Below, one piece after another: positions 1-21,154 of a DNA stretch of 64,000 nucleotides; position 1 is the first letter of the stretch, and every line of letters begins with the position of its first letter. The stretch covers positions 88,017 to 152,016 of the forward strand of contig WELA01004867.1 in NCBI GenBank assembly GCA_009602735.1. Reading direction: 5' to 3'. The notes beneath the pieces were generated by a model, which saw nothing but the letters and a program-made list of their open reading frames with translations, searched no databases and was not told the DNA's origin. A program made the translations under genes and the position numbers. This DNA is from Mesotaenium endlicherianum. Taxonomy: Eukaryota > Streptophyta > Zygnematophyceae > Zygnematales > Mesotaeniaceae.

Positions 1-316
1 CGCATGTCCATGTCTGAGGTGGCCGATTCACACAGCTCAACCTGAATTGGCATTTGCCAGGGTGGCTGCTCAAGCAGCGACACCTGACTTGGCATCTGCT
101 GGCGTGGACCATTTGCTGGTCCCAACGTGACCAGCTTTTTGATTGACTGGGTTGTTAAACCCCACCCATCGCTGGGTGTTGGTTTGACCCGTCATAGTCA
201 CTCTTTGGTGTGAATTAGACTTTGACTTTCAATGCTGACTGTGCAAAGGTCAGTCATTTGGTCGGTGAGTCAACGTTGGCTGTTCGTACCTGGGCGGCCG
301 TGACTTGCGCCACGCC
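1..316. repeat. Dispersed repeat, left arm of a 16-kb-spaced inverted pair
   Basis: This stretch matches, in reverse complement, bases 16655-16973. Shared landmarks in order are a TTGGCATTTGCCA block, GGTGGCTGCTCAA, CCCCACCCATCG(C/T)TGGGTGTTG, AAAGGTCAGTCATTTGGTCGGTGA and GTGACTTGCGCCACGC, with many substitutions between them. Similarity stops abruptly at about base 316. It probably continues to the left of the window, so the true element end is unknown. No transposase or coding capacity is visible. It could be a non-autonomous transposon or a piece of a larger element. Confidence 0.75.
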
Positions 317-709
317 AACAGCACCTTTAAAAAGTCTACAGTTGCAACAGAAATGATTGAACACTTTGGCGTGACCATTACACATGCTTAAACATTTCTG
401 TATAGTCGCAAAGGAGATCCCTACTCACGAGTCACTCGGTTGACTTGGGTCAACCACATGATTCCACATGGTTCCATGATTGACCCAAAATGAGTCGTCG
501 GCACTGGTCGGAACCCTATGCACGAGTCGCGACAACGTCGAAAGGAGAATCTGCAGTGGGCGCGAATCGAGATGCGCACAAAGGTGGTCTTCGATGGGGC
601 GGAGTGGGACGGAGTAGGTTGTTTCCGGAGGCTGGGATGTGGGAGGCGAGTAATATATATGCAGCTGCGTACCGAGTCGGGCTACAGTCGTCGTTTCCTT
701 CTTGTGGCC
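317..709 (+). promoter_or_regulatory. Upstream region and 5' UTR of the PHD-finger gene
   Basis: This is the stretch between the end of the dispersed repeat and the chosen start codon. An open frame runs in from an upstream ATG at 518, but those residues resemble nothing I know, and related land-plant proteins begin shortly before the PHD finger. I therefore treat the stretch as promoter and leader. I see no clear TATA box. Confidence 0.35.
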
Positions 710-10290
<9,581 letters not shown>

Positions 10291-11723
10291 TGCACGTACA
10301 GAAGCCCTTAGGTTTGGCAGGTACCTAGGGCTTCCAAGGAGGTCTGCTTCTGTCCTTAAGGTGGCTTCTGTGGTATTCTTTAGTGGCTAACATGTGCGCG
10401 AGAATGCTAGAGAGGGTCCATGACATGCGATGTGTACTTAAAGTAGTGTATAAACCCACGTTGTTGCAATTAGTGGCCAAGACGTTGGCTCGAATGGGCA
10501 CATCCCTCAAGGGCTTGTGTAGTACATAGGGCAGTACATGTGAAGTAGGGACATTGTGCAAGCATTATTTTAGGGAACAAGTGTCGTAGTACAGTACCAG
10601 CTAATCTGTAGTGGAGTATAAGATTGAGCTAGTTTGGTAGTACACGTTAATGGGACTTGTTCAACTTTTTATGTATAAATTGTAGAATTGAATACTTTAT
10701 GCGAGACTTGAGATTGGTGATCACCTCTTCAGTCTCAGCACAGCAATGAAATTTGCCTTCTGTCCTTCTTGACCACCGACCTGCTCCTCTGCCCCATAAT
10801 AGAAGGGACCACTACTCGATTCTTCTATCAAGGTGACATGCAACTTCTGCCATCTGGCCTTGAAGGTTTTTTACCTGCGTTGACTCCTCTACTTTCACGC
10901 AAACAAATTCAATCATTGGTTTTCAAACAACGTCCAATAATTTTTGAACCATTCATCAAAATAAGGAAGTGCTCTCGTCAATCACCAGGGATTGATGATT
11001 AGGCTTAAGAAACATATCTCAACGCACGAATTATGCAGCAGATGCTCAAAATATACATTCCAACGTGCATCAAACAGCCTACACTCTTTAGCAAAGAGCT
11101 CCTTGCAGATGAGCCGTACGAAGAAGATGTGACAGCTATGATGAAGCAAATATGTAAATCTTAGTGGTGCACCCTATGTGCGCTGTGCTTGGTCCACCTA
11201 TCCAGCTTACACGAAGCTATGTTCTGTAATCTACTAAGCAAGTAGCTAAAGAACATGCAAACCTAGCTAAGTCTACGATTTCTCTGCATTATGTTAGACC
11301 TACAAACTGCTTCAAGGTCAACTATGGGGGGCTGGGAATTAACAACTCTAGTTGTCTTTAAGACTACATACCGGGCAGCTTATACAGATCAACTGTATGA
11401 ATAGAACTTGTGAAGGCTCCCTACTTAAACTAATACCAAACCCTCCCTCAGGAAAGCTAAGCTTACACAGATTGATGGTACCAGCCTGCTACCTCTAATG
11501 AAGCAAGCCACCTCAGTTCTGCTTCTAATTCTTCAGTAATGCTAAAGTTCCACCCGAGATTCAAAAGGCAATCTACCATCCTCCATTTTATTCGTGTCAG
11601 AGAGGCCCAATTCAGGCCTTCCAATATCTTATTTGGATAAGCCCCGATAGAAACTTTACTAGACTGCTATTCAAGTTCCCCTTTACTAAGAAGGCACGTG
11701 TTTCACGTGTCAGAAAAGTTTTC
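10291..11723. other. Convergent intergenic region with both 3' UTRs
   Basis: The PHD gene ends at 10290 (+) and the TPR gene ends at 11724 (-), so this is a tail-to-tail spacer. AT-rich sequence near 10660-10700 could hold the PHD-gene polyadenylation signal, but I see no canonical AATAAA there. Short open frames in the spacer have no recognisable content. I see no RNA gene or element remnant. Confidence 0.5.
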
Positions 11724-14700
11724 CTACGCAGCAGCACCAGTGATGGTCATCTCCTGAAATATCCTCAAGCGCCTCTGCCTCTTGACCTCAACCTCCGCCA
11801 CAGAGCTACTAGCGATGATGGGAGCAAAACCCCCTCCTCCCACCTGTCCACAGCCCGTGCCTGCAGCAGCAGCACCACCTTCAAGGGGTGTTGCCTCGCT
11901 CATCCGGGCAGTCAGCTTCTGGAGGAGGCCGCTACCTCTGACCTCCTCCTGCACCACCTTCCTGTTGTCTAGCACACCTCTCAGGCTGAGAGCCGCAGCT
12001 GCTTCCCCTGCCTCTATGGCAGCAGGATCACCAGTGGCTTTGGCCATGAGAGACTCCCGAGTGAAGTCCAACCGTTCAGGGCTGACTGTAAAGCCTAGAG
12101 AGCCCCACAGACTTCCAGATGTTCTGTGCTGGGCCTCTGCAGCAGCCTTGGCTGCCAGCTTGTCCTTGACAGGCGTTGTCACGCGGTTGCGCTTCTGGCT
12201 GCCATTGTGGAGTGGAGGGAGGCCATTGGTGGGGTGCGGCTGCAACACATTAGAGACGTCGTCGCCTCCCCCTCCTCCACGCCTTCCTTCGGCCGCAGCA
12301 ACACTACCACTGTAATTGGTGAAGTTGACCATGCCGCCACTGCTGCTGCTGCTGTTCATGTGAGGAGAAGGCATACCACCACCGTCACCACCACCCATCA
12401 TCCATAGGGGCGTATTCTCGTTCTGGTGGTGGTAGTGCTGCTGTTGGTTAGGACGGCCAGGGCCAGGGCGCTGCTGCTGCTGCTGATGATGATGGTACAC
12501 AATAGGCTGCATGAGCTCTCCACTGCCAGCACCTGGCAAGCGCACAGGCGTTGCTGCTGCAGCTGGTTTCAGGCCTCCTCCCGTTGTTGCCCAGTCATAG
12601 ACCTCGTTGTAGGCGCCATGCTCGCTGCAAGCGGGAGAGCCGGAGCGCGAAGGAGGCTGCAGCAGGCGCTCATTGGTCCTGTCAAAAGTCAGCGGCATTC
12701 TCTCCTTTGCCATCCCCATGTTGTTGTCGCCCCCATGGAGGCCCTTGCCGCCAGTGTACACCTGCTGGCTGTTGCTGCTGACCTGGAGCTCCCTCACACG
12801 TGACAGCGAGGACAAGATGTTGGCGATGGTGCTGTTACCCTGCTGTGGTCCCCCACTGTTGATGCGCTTATCCCCAAGGTGCCCTTGCTGCTGCTGCTGC
12901 TGCTGGCACATGCCGTGTCCAGACTGGAAGCCTTGCATGTTGTCACCAGTCACTGCACCAGGCATACTGTGCGGCACTCGTGCGTACGGTAGAAGAGGGC
13001 CGCTAGGAGGCGGATACGACATGCCTGATGAAGACGGCATGCCCCACTGTGGTGGGAGTCCCTGGCGCTGCCCCTGGTTCTGACTGACGGCTTCCAGCCT
13101 CTGGCGCAAAAGCTGTGCATGCCACTGGATGGCCTGGGCATGAGCATGTGGCTGCGGGGGGGCCAGGTGACTGAGCCCAAGCTGGCCCCCATTGTTCCGC
13201 TGATGCTGGTAGTGCTCAGGCATCGACCCGCCGCCTCCTCCCACAAGGTGGGGGGGGTAGTAGACCTCGTCCTCGGGTGACGAAATGCAGTCTTCCAAGC
13301 AAGGAGGGGTGGAATAATCGTCCTCCCAGCTCAAGAAGGAGGGAGCACCAGCGCCTGCGTCCGAAGAGGACTGCATGTGAGCAGCATTGCTACTGCTGGG
13401 ACCTTGCGCCATGTGCAGTCCCCCACCCCCGGGGCCTCGGAACAAGGGAGGGCCTTTGCCAACTAAGCATGGCAGCGGTACAACCTGGTGATGCGGCTGC
13501 GGCTGCTGGTGCAGAGCTGCTGCAGGAACACCCGCAAATTCTTTCCTGCTGCCAGATGATAACGATGATGCAGCATGGCCAGGACCAAAGCCAGATGTCG
13601 CCACATATGCCGAGAAAGAGCCCTGCTTACTGCCGGCCCCTCCAGTGTGCTGCTGCTGTGCCTGAGCAGCTCCTGCTGGAGGGGGAAGCTCATGGGAGTC
13701 AGCAGGGGCTTCGGTCGACTGCTGCTGCTGCTGGCTGCTGGAGGGGGGAGCAAGCCAAGAGGGCACCAGCGCCTGCTCCCCCTCACCGACATCATCGTCA
13801 TTAGTGGCTCCTTGCTCAGCCAGGCGCCGCTGCTGGCTTACTTGGACCTCCAGCTCGCGCAGCATCTCTTGGGCGCGCTCGTACGACTGCGCCACACCAC
13901 GTGCCAACGCCACCATTAGGACACACAGAGAAGGCATAGAGAGCTAGCTGAGTTTTGGCATATGAAATGCAGTGCGAGAAAAGATCAGCAAGACTTTGAG
14001 AGAATGCGGCAGAGTTGCACCATTCCTGCTCTCATCCCTGCCTCGCTTCTTCACTCCCTCAGCTGCCCCCTGAAGCACACACTGTTTTACCTCAGAAAAG
14101 AGAAAAATCGGTATCAGCTGTAGTACCTTGACATGTGACTCAGAGCCCCATCTGGAGTCGCCACATGGCGTGACAGATTGCAGCATGAGCCGGGCCTCGT
14201 CCACGCGCCCTTGCTTCATCAGGCATATGCCCAGGTTGCACACCTTATTGTTGTCTGGCTCTATCGAAAGTGCTTTCCTGCAATTACAGTTTCAGCCAAA
14301 TGGATCGTCAGCTCCGGTCAGCCCCACACCACAAGACAGCACTGCCAAGCCCACCAGCCCTCGTGTTCTACTCTACTTACATGCAACTTTTTCCACTCGT
14401 TGAAACATGAGTACCATCTTCCTATTGCTGAGCAAAGATCCAATGCTGCCAAATACAAGTGCAATCAGGGCCAGTAGTAGAATACCTGTATACAGATTCG
14501 GCTGCAATGTAGTTGCTCTGCTGCATGTACGCCCACCCCAGATTACCCTGCAGGCAGAAAAGGATTTCCAACATTGATCAGTAGGATAACATGCAAGGAC
14601 TGCAAGAGACATGCAAGGGAGTGTTATAGAGACATTTTACCTGCAGCTGTCAACATAGTAAGAATTAGGAGGGACAAAGATTCACAACTGGGATAAGAGC

Positions 14701-15857
14701 AGGTGCTTACCAGCAGGCGCGTGGCCTCCTGCTCGATGGACACCTGAAACTTCTTGCCTTGTGAGCGAGCAGTTTTGGTGCGCTTGCCATTGAAAGCCAC
14801 GCCCTGGTGGATCATGTCCAGCTTGTGCTTCAGCAGAGCTATTTGGTCGTCCAATCTGCCGCATCTCTGCAAAGGACACATCATGCGAGAGTCATTATGC
14901 TGTCACTTTGAGCAATGGAGTGAGGCACAAGCTTTGTCAATTGACAAGCAAACTACCTGCCTACCACGCACAGGCTTGTTCAAGGGTCTGCGAAAGAACG
15001 TCAGGACAAAGATGGATGGTGTTGAGTTGTACCTTGTAGAGATCAAGGAGCACATTGTCAAGGGACTCGTGTGCCTGCTCTGAACACCTCACCCTCAGTG
15101 ACTTTATGGCTTCAATGGCTTCTTCGGGCCTATTCTGCTGCTTCATCACAATAGCCATGTCCTTCAGGGCACTGTCCACGCGGTCGCCAGAGTTAATGGC
15201 TGCCCAGAAGAGAGCTATGGCTCTGTCAGGGTCCTTGTCGACGAGCTGTGGAAGCACAAAACACAACCATGAGAGTCTACTACGGGATTAAAAAGGCAAG
15301 CTCGGCGGGAGAGCACTTTGAGAGACCAGATCTAATCCTTTTCAGTACCTCAACGAGACCATGCAGCTGACACATGCTCCTGTACATGCTCTGCACCACG
15401 TCCGGAGAAGGAAAGCATTGCCTTGACTGAAACTGACAAGTCCCGATAGACCAGCGTGCACCTACTCCGGTCCAAGAACCACGCCATTTCAGCCAAAAAG
15501 GCTAAGACAATTTCGAGTTTCGTCAAGCTTGACTCTTCCACACCAGCCACATACTCTACATACTAAGTACTTGGAAGTGAGGGCAAGTATTATGAAGGTG
15601 TCGGATTATGATACCTGCACATGTTTGGCCCGCACATAAGGAGAGTCTCCTGTCGGCACCTTGTGAATAATATGAAAAGCGTCTGTTTTCGAGCTTCCAA
15701 CAACACCGTCAAGTCTGTGGCCTGTTTTTATCGGAGACTGAGGAGCTGATTTGGTTTTTCGTAAAGAGTCATAGTGGAGAGGCTGCACGAAGTTACTACA
15801 ATGAAATCCGGTGCCGCTTTGAGGACCAGGAGGCATGTTGCACACATCATTCCACAT
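11724..15857 (-). CDS. TPR protein of the MS5/POLLENLESS3/SDI1 family, six exons
   Basis: Exons in transcript order are 15857-15615, 15245-15033, 14866-14711, 14547-14486, 14277-14127 and 13886-11724. All have GT-AG introns and consistent phase, giving 995 residues. Residues about 70-275 carry the family signature: GDSPYVRAKHVQ, AINSGDRVDSALKDMA, QESLDNVLLDLYK-type text, FNGKRTKTARSQGKKFQV, GNLGWAYMQQSNY, NLGICLMKQGRVDEAR, all forming tetratricopeptide helices. Land-plant members act in meiotic exit and pollen development (MS5/TDM1) or sulphur-deficiency responses (SDI1); which role applies here cannot be told. The last exon encodes 720 residues, mostly Gln/Pro/Gly/Ser/His low complexity, ending in a conserved-looking RRLRIFQEMT tail. 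Land-plant relatives have much shorter tails. The start at 15857 is the first in-frame ATG of the exon that holds the family N-terminus. Confidence 0.87.
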
Positions 15858-16654
15858 TGTGCCTAGCTCAGGGTGGTGGTATGAAGCAAGCGGCTGATCA
15901 GTCTTGTGGGCAACGACTTATGACTCAAATATACTTGAAACACATACTTCGCCGACGGATTATCACAGAAGCTCAAAGAAGTAACCTTGAGGCTCACACT
16001 TCCTCCCTGATTATGACAATGAATGTCACGAGATATATGATCCTCGGGCAGGTTCACCATGCCGATGGTGTAGGAAGTGAGTGCGAACACTAAGGGAAGA
16101 CTCTGGGAGCCCGTTTGACGCATATCCCGCTTGGAACTTGCGTGCGATCTGGTGCGATTAAAAGTTTTTATTATCATCTGTTGAATCCGGATGTGAGACG
16201 TTAGTGTCCGTTGAACATCAATGGCGTCGCTGGCTGCTGGAAACGGCTGGATACGTGTGGAAACGGATGGAAACGGAGCCCATCTCGCAGGGGAGCCGAG
16301 ACGAAAGGCCCGCCCAAGGCCCACCAGCCTGCACCAGCCCACACCTTGCCTGCCATTGCCTGCAGCCTTGGCCTGCCTTGGCCCAACTTGGCCATGTCAA
16401 TTCCCGCAACGGGTAAATCATCTGGTCGCGTCAGGTCTCGTCAACGATTGCCTCTTTCCCAAATGTGGCTCGCAGTCAGCTCGCAGTCACTCCAAGTTAC
16501 CCGCAGCCCTGAGCTGCGGCGGAAAAGCCTGGGAAAAGCGCAGCAAAAATATTCTGGAGGGCCCCGGAGTGCGTGGAATGCTCCGGAGTGCCCCCGGAGT
16601 GCACCAGATGTCGGGAGCACATGTCGCGACTTTTACCAGTTGACGGCACAGCAC
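15858..16654 (-). promoter_or_regulatory. Upstream region of the TPR gene
   Basis: About 800 bases separate the TPR-gene start codon from the right arm of the inverted repeat. The distal half (about 16200-16640) is GC-rich, with repeated GGAAACGG and TTGGCC-type words and several overlapping open frames. None of these has recognisable content. No defined promoter element was identified. Confidence 0.35.
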
Positions 16655-16973
16655 GCGTGGCGCAAGTCACGGTCGTCCAGGTACGGAAAGTCAACGTTGG
16701 TTCACCGACCAAATGACTGACCTTTAAACGATCAGCATTGAAAATCAGATTCCAAGTCACACGAATGAGTGACGACGACAAGTCAAAATCAACACCCAAC
16801 GATGGGTGGGGTTTGCCAACCAAGTCAGCCGAAAAGTTGACCGTGCTAGGTTCAGCCAAACAATCCACGCCAGCAGGTGCCAAGTAAGGCATCGCTGGTT
16901 GAGCAGCCACCTTGGCAAATGCCAAATCAGGTAAAGCTGTGTGAACAGACCACTTCAGCCATGGACCTAGGGT
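16655..16973. repeat. Dispersed repeat, right arm of the inverted pair
   Basis: The reverse complement of bases 1-316, with substitutions throughout. The minus strand is open through the whole repeat (about 16497-17027), but the predicted protein resembles nothing I know. The left copy is not open in the equivalent frame over the same length, so I do not call a gene. Confidence 0.75.
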
Positions 16974-17852
16974 GAGATTGCCACGACTTAAGCAGCCACC
17001 TCGGGCGACATAGGCTCTAAGGGCCACATAGGCGTGTACGCTGACCGAAAGGCTAAGCCGTCACGCGCGACCGTCACGAGGCGTGCATGCATGCTAAGTG
17101 ACGTCAAATAACTTAAGCTGTCACGAGGGACGACCGCAAGAACAACATGCATGCTAAACGCTGTGACTAAGCGTTGGAATTCTCGAGAGAGAATGGCGTG
17201 CGTGGTGCCTAAGTAAGACACAAGCCTTGCACGAACTTACCTCATTCTTGCCTCGCACATTTGCCAAGAAGCAGAAGAGAGTGCAGGAGCGAAAGGAGAA
17301 GAGAAGAAGGAGCACAAAGGAGAAGGAGTTTTTAAGGCCACAGAAGAGCCAAAAGGCCACGCTGTTGCCGACGCTTAGGAGATTCTCTTTCATTGTATCA
17401 TAGAAAAGTTAGAGCACAGGAGTTCATTTATGTAACCCTCAACTTGGGGAAAAGCCAATTTGGAAGTAAGACGCTTCTGTCCTATTTCTGAGGACTTTGG
17501 TTGAATAATACAGGTGAAAAAGAATTCCCAAGGAAGTTGAAGATTGAGGCCTATGAGGGCCGCTGGTGCTCAACCTGGAAGGGGACCCGGTGAAATTGAA
17601 CTTTACAGCGATTGATGAGTGGTTTATCATCCTGTAGAGCCTGTGAAAGGCTTTTATTCAAGCCAGAGTCCACGTAGGAGTGAGACTTCTGAGCTGCCAG
17701 ACAACCTGTGGAGAGAGCAAATGTCGGGGGACGAGTCTCGCCAGATCTTTGCAAACGGTGAGAATCTGTATAGCGAGCGTTTCTTTGCACCTGATTTACG
17801 CAGAAGGTGAGACGCTTGGGTGAGAGTCAGTGATTACTGGTCATCTTTTGAG
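16974..17852. other. Unassigned repeat-like sequence
   Basis: The stretch has GCATGCATGCTAA repeated at about 17083 and 17140 and CGTCACGAGG-like words, then A/G-rich sequence to about 17340. No coding region is recognisable. It may be the leader of the possible decayed gag fragment that follows. Confidence 0.3.
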
Positions 17853-18170
17853 ATGGCTGGTGATGAACGAGATGAGAATCGTAAGTTTAAGTTGTCTACA
17901 AAATGCTTTAAAGGACGAACTGGTAATAATAGTCCCACTTTCGAAGAGTTTGATGAAATCTATTAGACAGACATCTTTGAGAGATTTCGAAAGGATGCTT
18001 CATACATACAGTTTGTCGCATTCATAAGTTTGATTTAGTACTTGGATAAGAATGCCTTGCTACTCCATCGCGAATTCCGGAAGGATGATAACTTTAACCA
18101 GGAACGGGCATTTAGAGAGCCAAAGAAGGCAACAGATCCAAAAAGAGGCTACTAAAGTCATAATGACCGC
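17853..18170 (+). pseudogene. Possible decayed gag-like fragment
   Basis: From ATG 17853 a frame reads a charged N-terminus (MAGDERDENRKFKLSTKCF), then FEEFDEIY, and continues past in-frame stops with FERFRKD and HREFRKDDN-like text. The hydrophilic composition and the F/L/Y spacing recall the N-terminal part of retrotransposon Gag proteins. No zinc knuckle, protease or RT follows, and at least two in-frame stops interrupt it. It could equally be chance coding-like sequence. Confidence 0.2.
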
Positions 18171-19656
18171 TTTGACTTCAGGAAGAGCAGTGCCTGCTGA
18201 ATTTGTTGAGAGCATGGACTTAATTGCATAAACACAAGAATTAGAAGTTGCCTTGCAGCAGCTCACAGGGCCAGCAAAGGGCCGCTACTGAGAATGATGA
18301 TGTTGGACCTGTTTGAGCATTGCGGAAAGTTTGTGCAGACTTGTCATAGCTGATGCTGTCGAGCTCGTTGAGTGTCCAGGCAGTGGGGGGGAGGGTTTGA
18401 GGGTGATGGCAGGTCTTAGTGGTTAATTGGGTTGGGGATGGTAGGTGAGGAAGGCTCGATTCACAGGCGGTTGGGGTGAGCACTTGGACCTATGCTCCAC
18501 TCACAAGGTTTTGCTATTGAGCAGTTGTGAGGCACCGCCCGGATCCCGCACATACCTCCTCCCTCCACATGTGTTGCTGCCGCCCGCACACGTGGAGGTT
18601 GGCCCACAAGTTCCCTCGCTTGTTGGGTCGGCGCTGGTACCAAGTGGGAGCTCTGGCCGCTCATGACTGAGTCTTCATGTACGATAGGCGATACCGTGGG
18701 TGTGTCCACGAGGTCATTAGGGGTTAGGGAGTGTACAGGTGAGAGTGAGTGAGGGATTGGGGGGTCGGTCCGTCCAATGTCTTTTTCACCATTTTAGTTT
18801 ATTATTAGTGAGTCATTATTTCCCACTTTGACGCGGTAACGCGTCACATGAGGTAGGTGTGGTTCTCGTAGGCACTGGGCTTCAACATTCACGAGCATGC
18901 TACTTAGGGAGCACGCTATCACCATTTCGGTGTTAGCATTTGTATGTCCAATTTTATACTTTCTAATTACTCACATCACAAGCTCGTAACCTCATACACT
19001 TTGCTGATTGTACTTGCATGGCATCTCTCTCTTTGTCGAGTAGTGCTTGTCTCGTCTTTCATGCTTCGGATGCGTAGATTGTGACGCTCGTGAGATCGTG
19101 TTTGACCATAACGTCGTTAACCCTAGTGTGACTTACCTTGCTCTTGCCCACTCTAGATTAGTCATCGCTCGCCCTGCTGAGTCTCTGTCTTTTTACTTAT
19201 GAATGCTGACCCGTTGCTAGAGGATTAGGCACTAGAGGTCAGCCGGGCCCTTGCACACACGCGTGGCACGAGGTATGTGTATAGCATCTCTCCCACACAC
19301 TCGGATTGTGTTGTAGGGGAGTACGGGCACACATCCGCGCACATTTGGATTGTGCGCTACTTATAGTATGGCGGATTGTGTGAGGAGTGCGCACACCTAC
19401 ACACATATCCGTGGCGCATTGAGTAGCATCCGCCCTTGGGAAGAACAGAAATTCTCCCTCAAGTCTTGTTAGAGCCGGGCCCTAGTGGGCCGGTTCTGAC
19501 AGCTGCTGTCAAAAATCTGAGTTAGGGGAGGAACAGGGGAGAGGAGGAGTTCACCACGTCCGCGGACCGCCGGTTCTGCTAGGAAGGTCTGGAGGAGCTT
19601 CGTCCGCGGAAGAGCTCGGCTCAAGCATTACCACCTGGTGCAGTGTAACCTACCCT
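18171..19656. other. Unassigned noncoding stretch with a GC hairpin
   Basis: About 1.5 kb without convincing coding capacity. Around 19240-19440 the words CACACA and GGATTGTG recur several times. At 19471-19497 a strong GC hairpin is visible: AGAGCCGGGCCC, a TAGT loop, GGGCCGGTTCT. The stretch could be the LTR or leader of a degraded retroelement whose gag would be the frames from 19657, but I see no second LTR in the window. Confidence 0.3.
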
Positions 19657-20484
19657 TTGCCTTTGCAGGATTGCATGCTTTCGACTCCTAGCCGCACGCG
19701 GAGTGGACTTGCGTACCAGCAGGAGGATCCACCAGAGAGTGTGCCACCTGTGTTGTCGCCATTTTTGTTACTCTTTAATGCTGTCGTTACACTGTTTGAG
19801 CTACGTGACTTTGTCTCTTTCGACCTCCCCAAACTTTTTCGAGCCTGCTGAGATACTACCTTTTGCAACGTTAGTAGAGCCACCTATTTTGCATCCTGTT
19901 TTGCCATTTTACTTGCCTGATTCAAATGTGTTGCATGCGGTAGAGCACCTAGAGATAGGGATGGCTTCTATGGCCATGGCTAGCTCTTTGTTTTTGCAGC
20001 AGACCTACACGGGACATTCTGATGGCATGTCATTGCTTGCACTCGACTCTAAGATTGATGCCTCTATTGCAATGTTGCGTGCCCGTAACCAACGGTTGTC
20101 TCGTAATGACTATTTTCACACTATGCTCACGCACCTAGGGGGGAAGCCTTGTTGCTGTACCAGCATTTCAGACTAGATATCATCCACACGATTCTCAATC
20201 CTCCTCCGCTGGCTGTTCTCGGGGACGGTGTGGGCACCGTTCCCATTGTTGATGCTCCTCCAGGGGGTGTTCCACCCGCTCCGAGAGCCGCAGTTGCCGC
20301 AGCAGCTGTTGTTGTGGCTGCGGGCTTGGATCCAGCCGGGGCGGCAGCTGCGGTTGCCGATGCTGGGATGGGTTTAGGGGGTTTAGGGCAAGACCACCTG
20401 CCAGGAGCTGGGGAGGGGGGGGGGCTGCGTTGGTTGGAGGGGGAGCAGGAGGTCCAGAGGAGCCAGGTCCAGTGGATTAAGTGA
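19657..20484 (+). pseudogene. Unrecognised broken coding-like region
   Basis: Three partly overlapping plus-strand frames (19657-19851, 19703-20176, 20149-20484) follow one another. The first begins with STPSRTRSGL-like text common in plant-type Gag N-termini. The second contains a hydrophilic, apparently helical stretch (about 19940-20130). The last is Ala/Gly/Pro-rich. Together they could be one frameshifted gene, perhaps a retroelement gag remnant, but no domain is identifiable. Confidence 0.25.
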
Positions 20485-20687
20485 TGTATTGCTGTGCGAG
20501 GCCCTTTTTCGTTCAGCCAAAGGTGCTGTATGTGGGCCAGGCTGTCTCATATGTCACTATGCTGACACTTAGGATTCACATAACCGTCCCTTTCTCACTC
20601 TCGCACACTAACTGTCATATACTTTCCCCTCCAACTTAAATGGAGACAGGACCTCCGGTCACCTTCCTGTGTCAACTGAAATGAGTG

Positions 20688-21014
20688 TTAGGGAGGTGCT
20701 CCAGCCGCCCGAAGGTGGAACCGTTCCAACGCCCCTTTGGCATTAGTCAAACGATCTTTAAATTCCCAAGTGTCCCCAGAGGCATCGTAACCCTTCCATC
20801 GAATGAGGTACTTCATGACATCTTTAGACGATCGACGGTCCGAGCGCGCGTCTAAAATCTCCTCAACCTCATATTCCTCAGGGTCGCCGTCCCGGACAGC
20901 GGAGACCGGTCCCGGTTGGACGGGTAACCGACCTGTGAACTGTGTATCACCTTTGATGTATGGTTCCTGAAAGGAGACATTAAAGACCGGGTGACCCTTG
21001 TATTCGACTGACAT
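20688..21014 (-). pseudogene. pol: Chromovirus A chromodomain (integrase C-terminus)
   Basis: The last 108 codons of pol include a chromodomain: EYEVEEILDARS, VMKYLIRWKGYDASGDTWEF, then FHLRAAGAPP and a stop. The aromatic residues expected in a methyl-lysine cage (Y of EYEV, W and Y of RWKGY, W of TWE) are present. In chromoviruses this domain directs integration to heterochromatin. It is separated from integrase by a frame break near 21020-21150. Confidence 0.85.
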
Positions 21015-21154
21015 GTTCAGTTTCTAAGCATTCTGACCGACACGACGCACCACCAAATAGGGACCGACCCAGACAAGGCCAAGGTTTTTCTTGACCACAC
21101 CAGGGAGGTACAATAGCTGAGAGTGCAGTTTGACTAAATCGCCCTTAGAAAATG

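Noticed and set aside
518-709. In-frame upstream ATG extending the PHD protein by 64 residues
   Set aside because: The extra residues have no resemblance to family members, which start shortly before the PHD finger, and ATG 710 has a better context.
11782-13919. Several plus-strand open frames over the last exon of the TPR gene
   Set aside because: They are shadows of a GC- and repeat-rich coding exon and have no known content.
16497-17027. 176-codon minus-strand frame through the right inverted-repeat arm
   Set aside because: The paired copy at 1-316 is not comparably open and the predicted protein matches nothing known; probably chance openness in a repeat.
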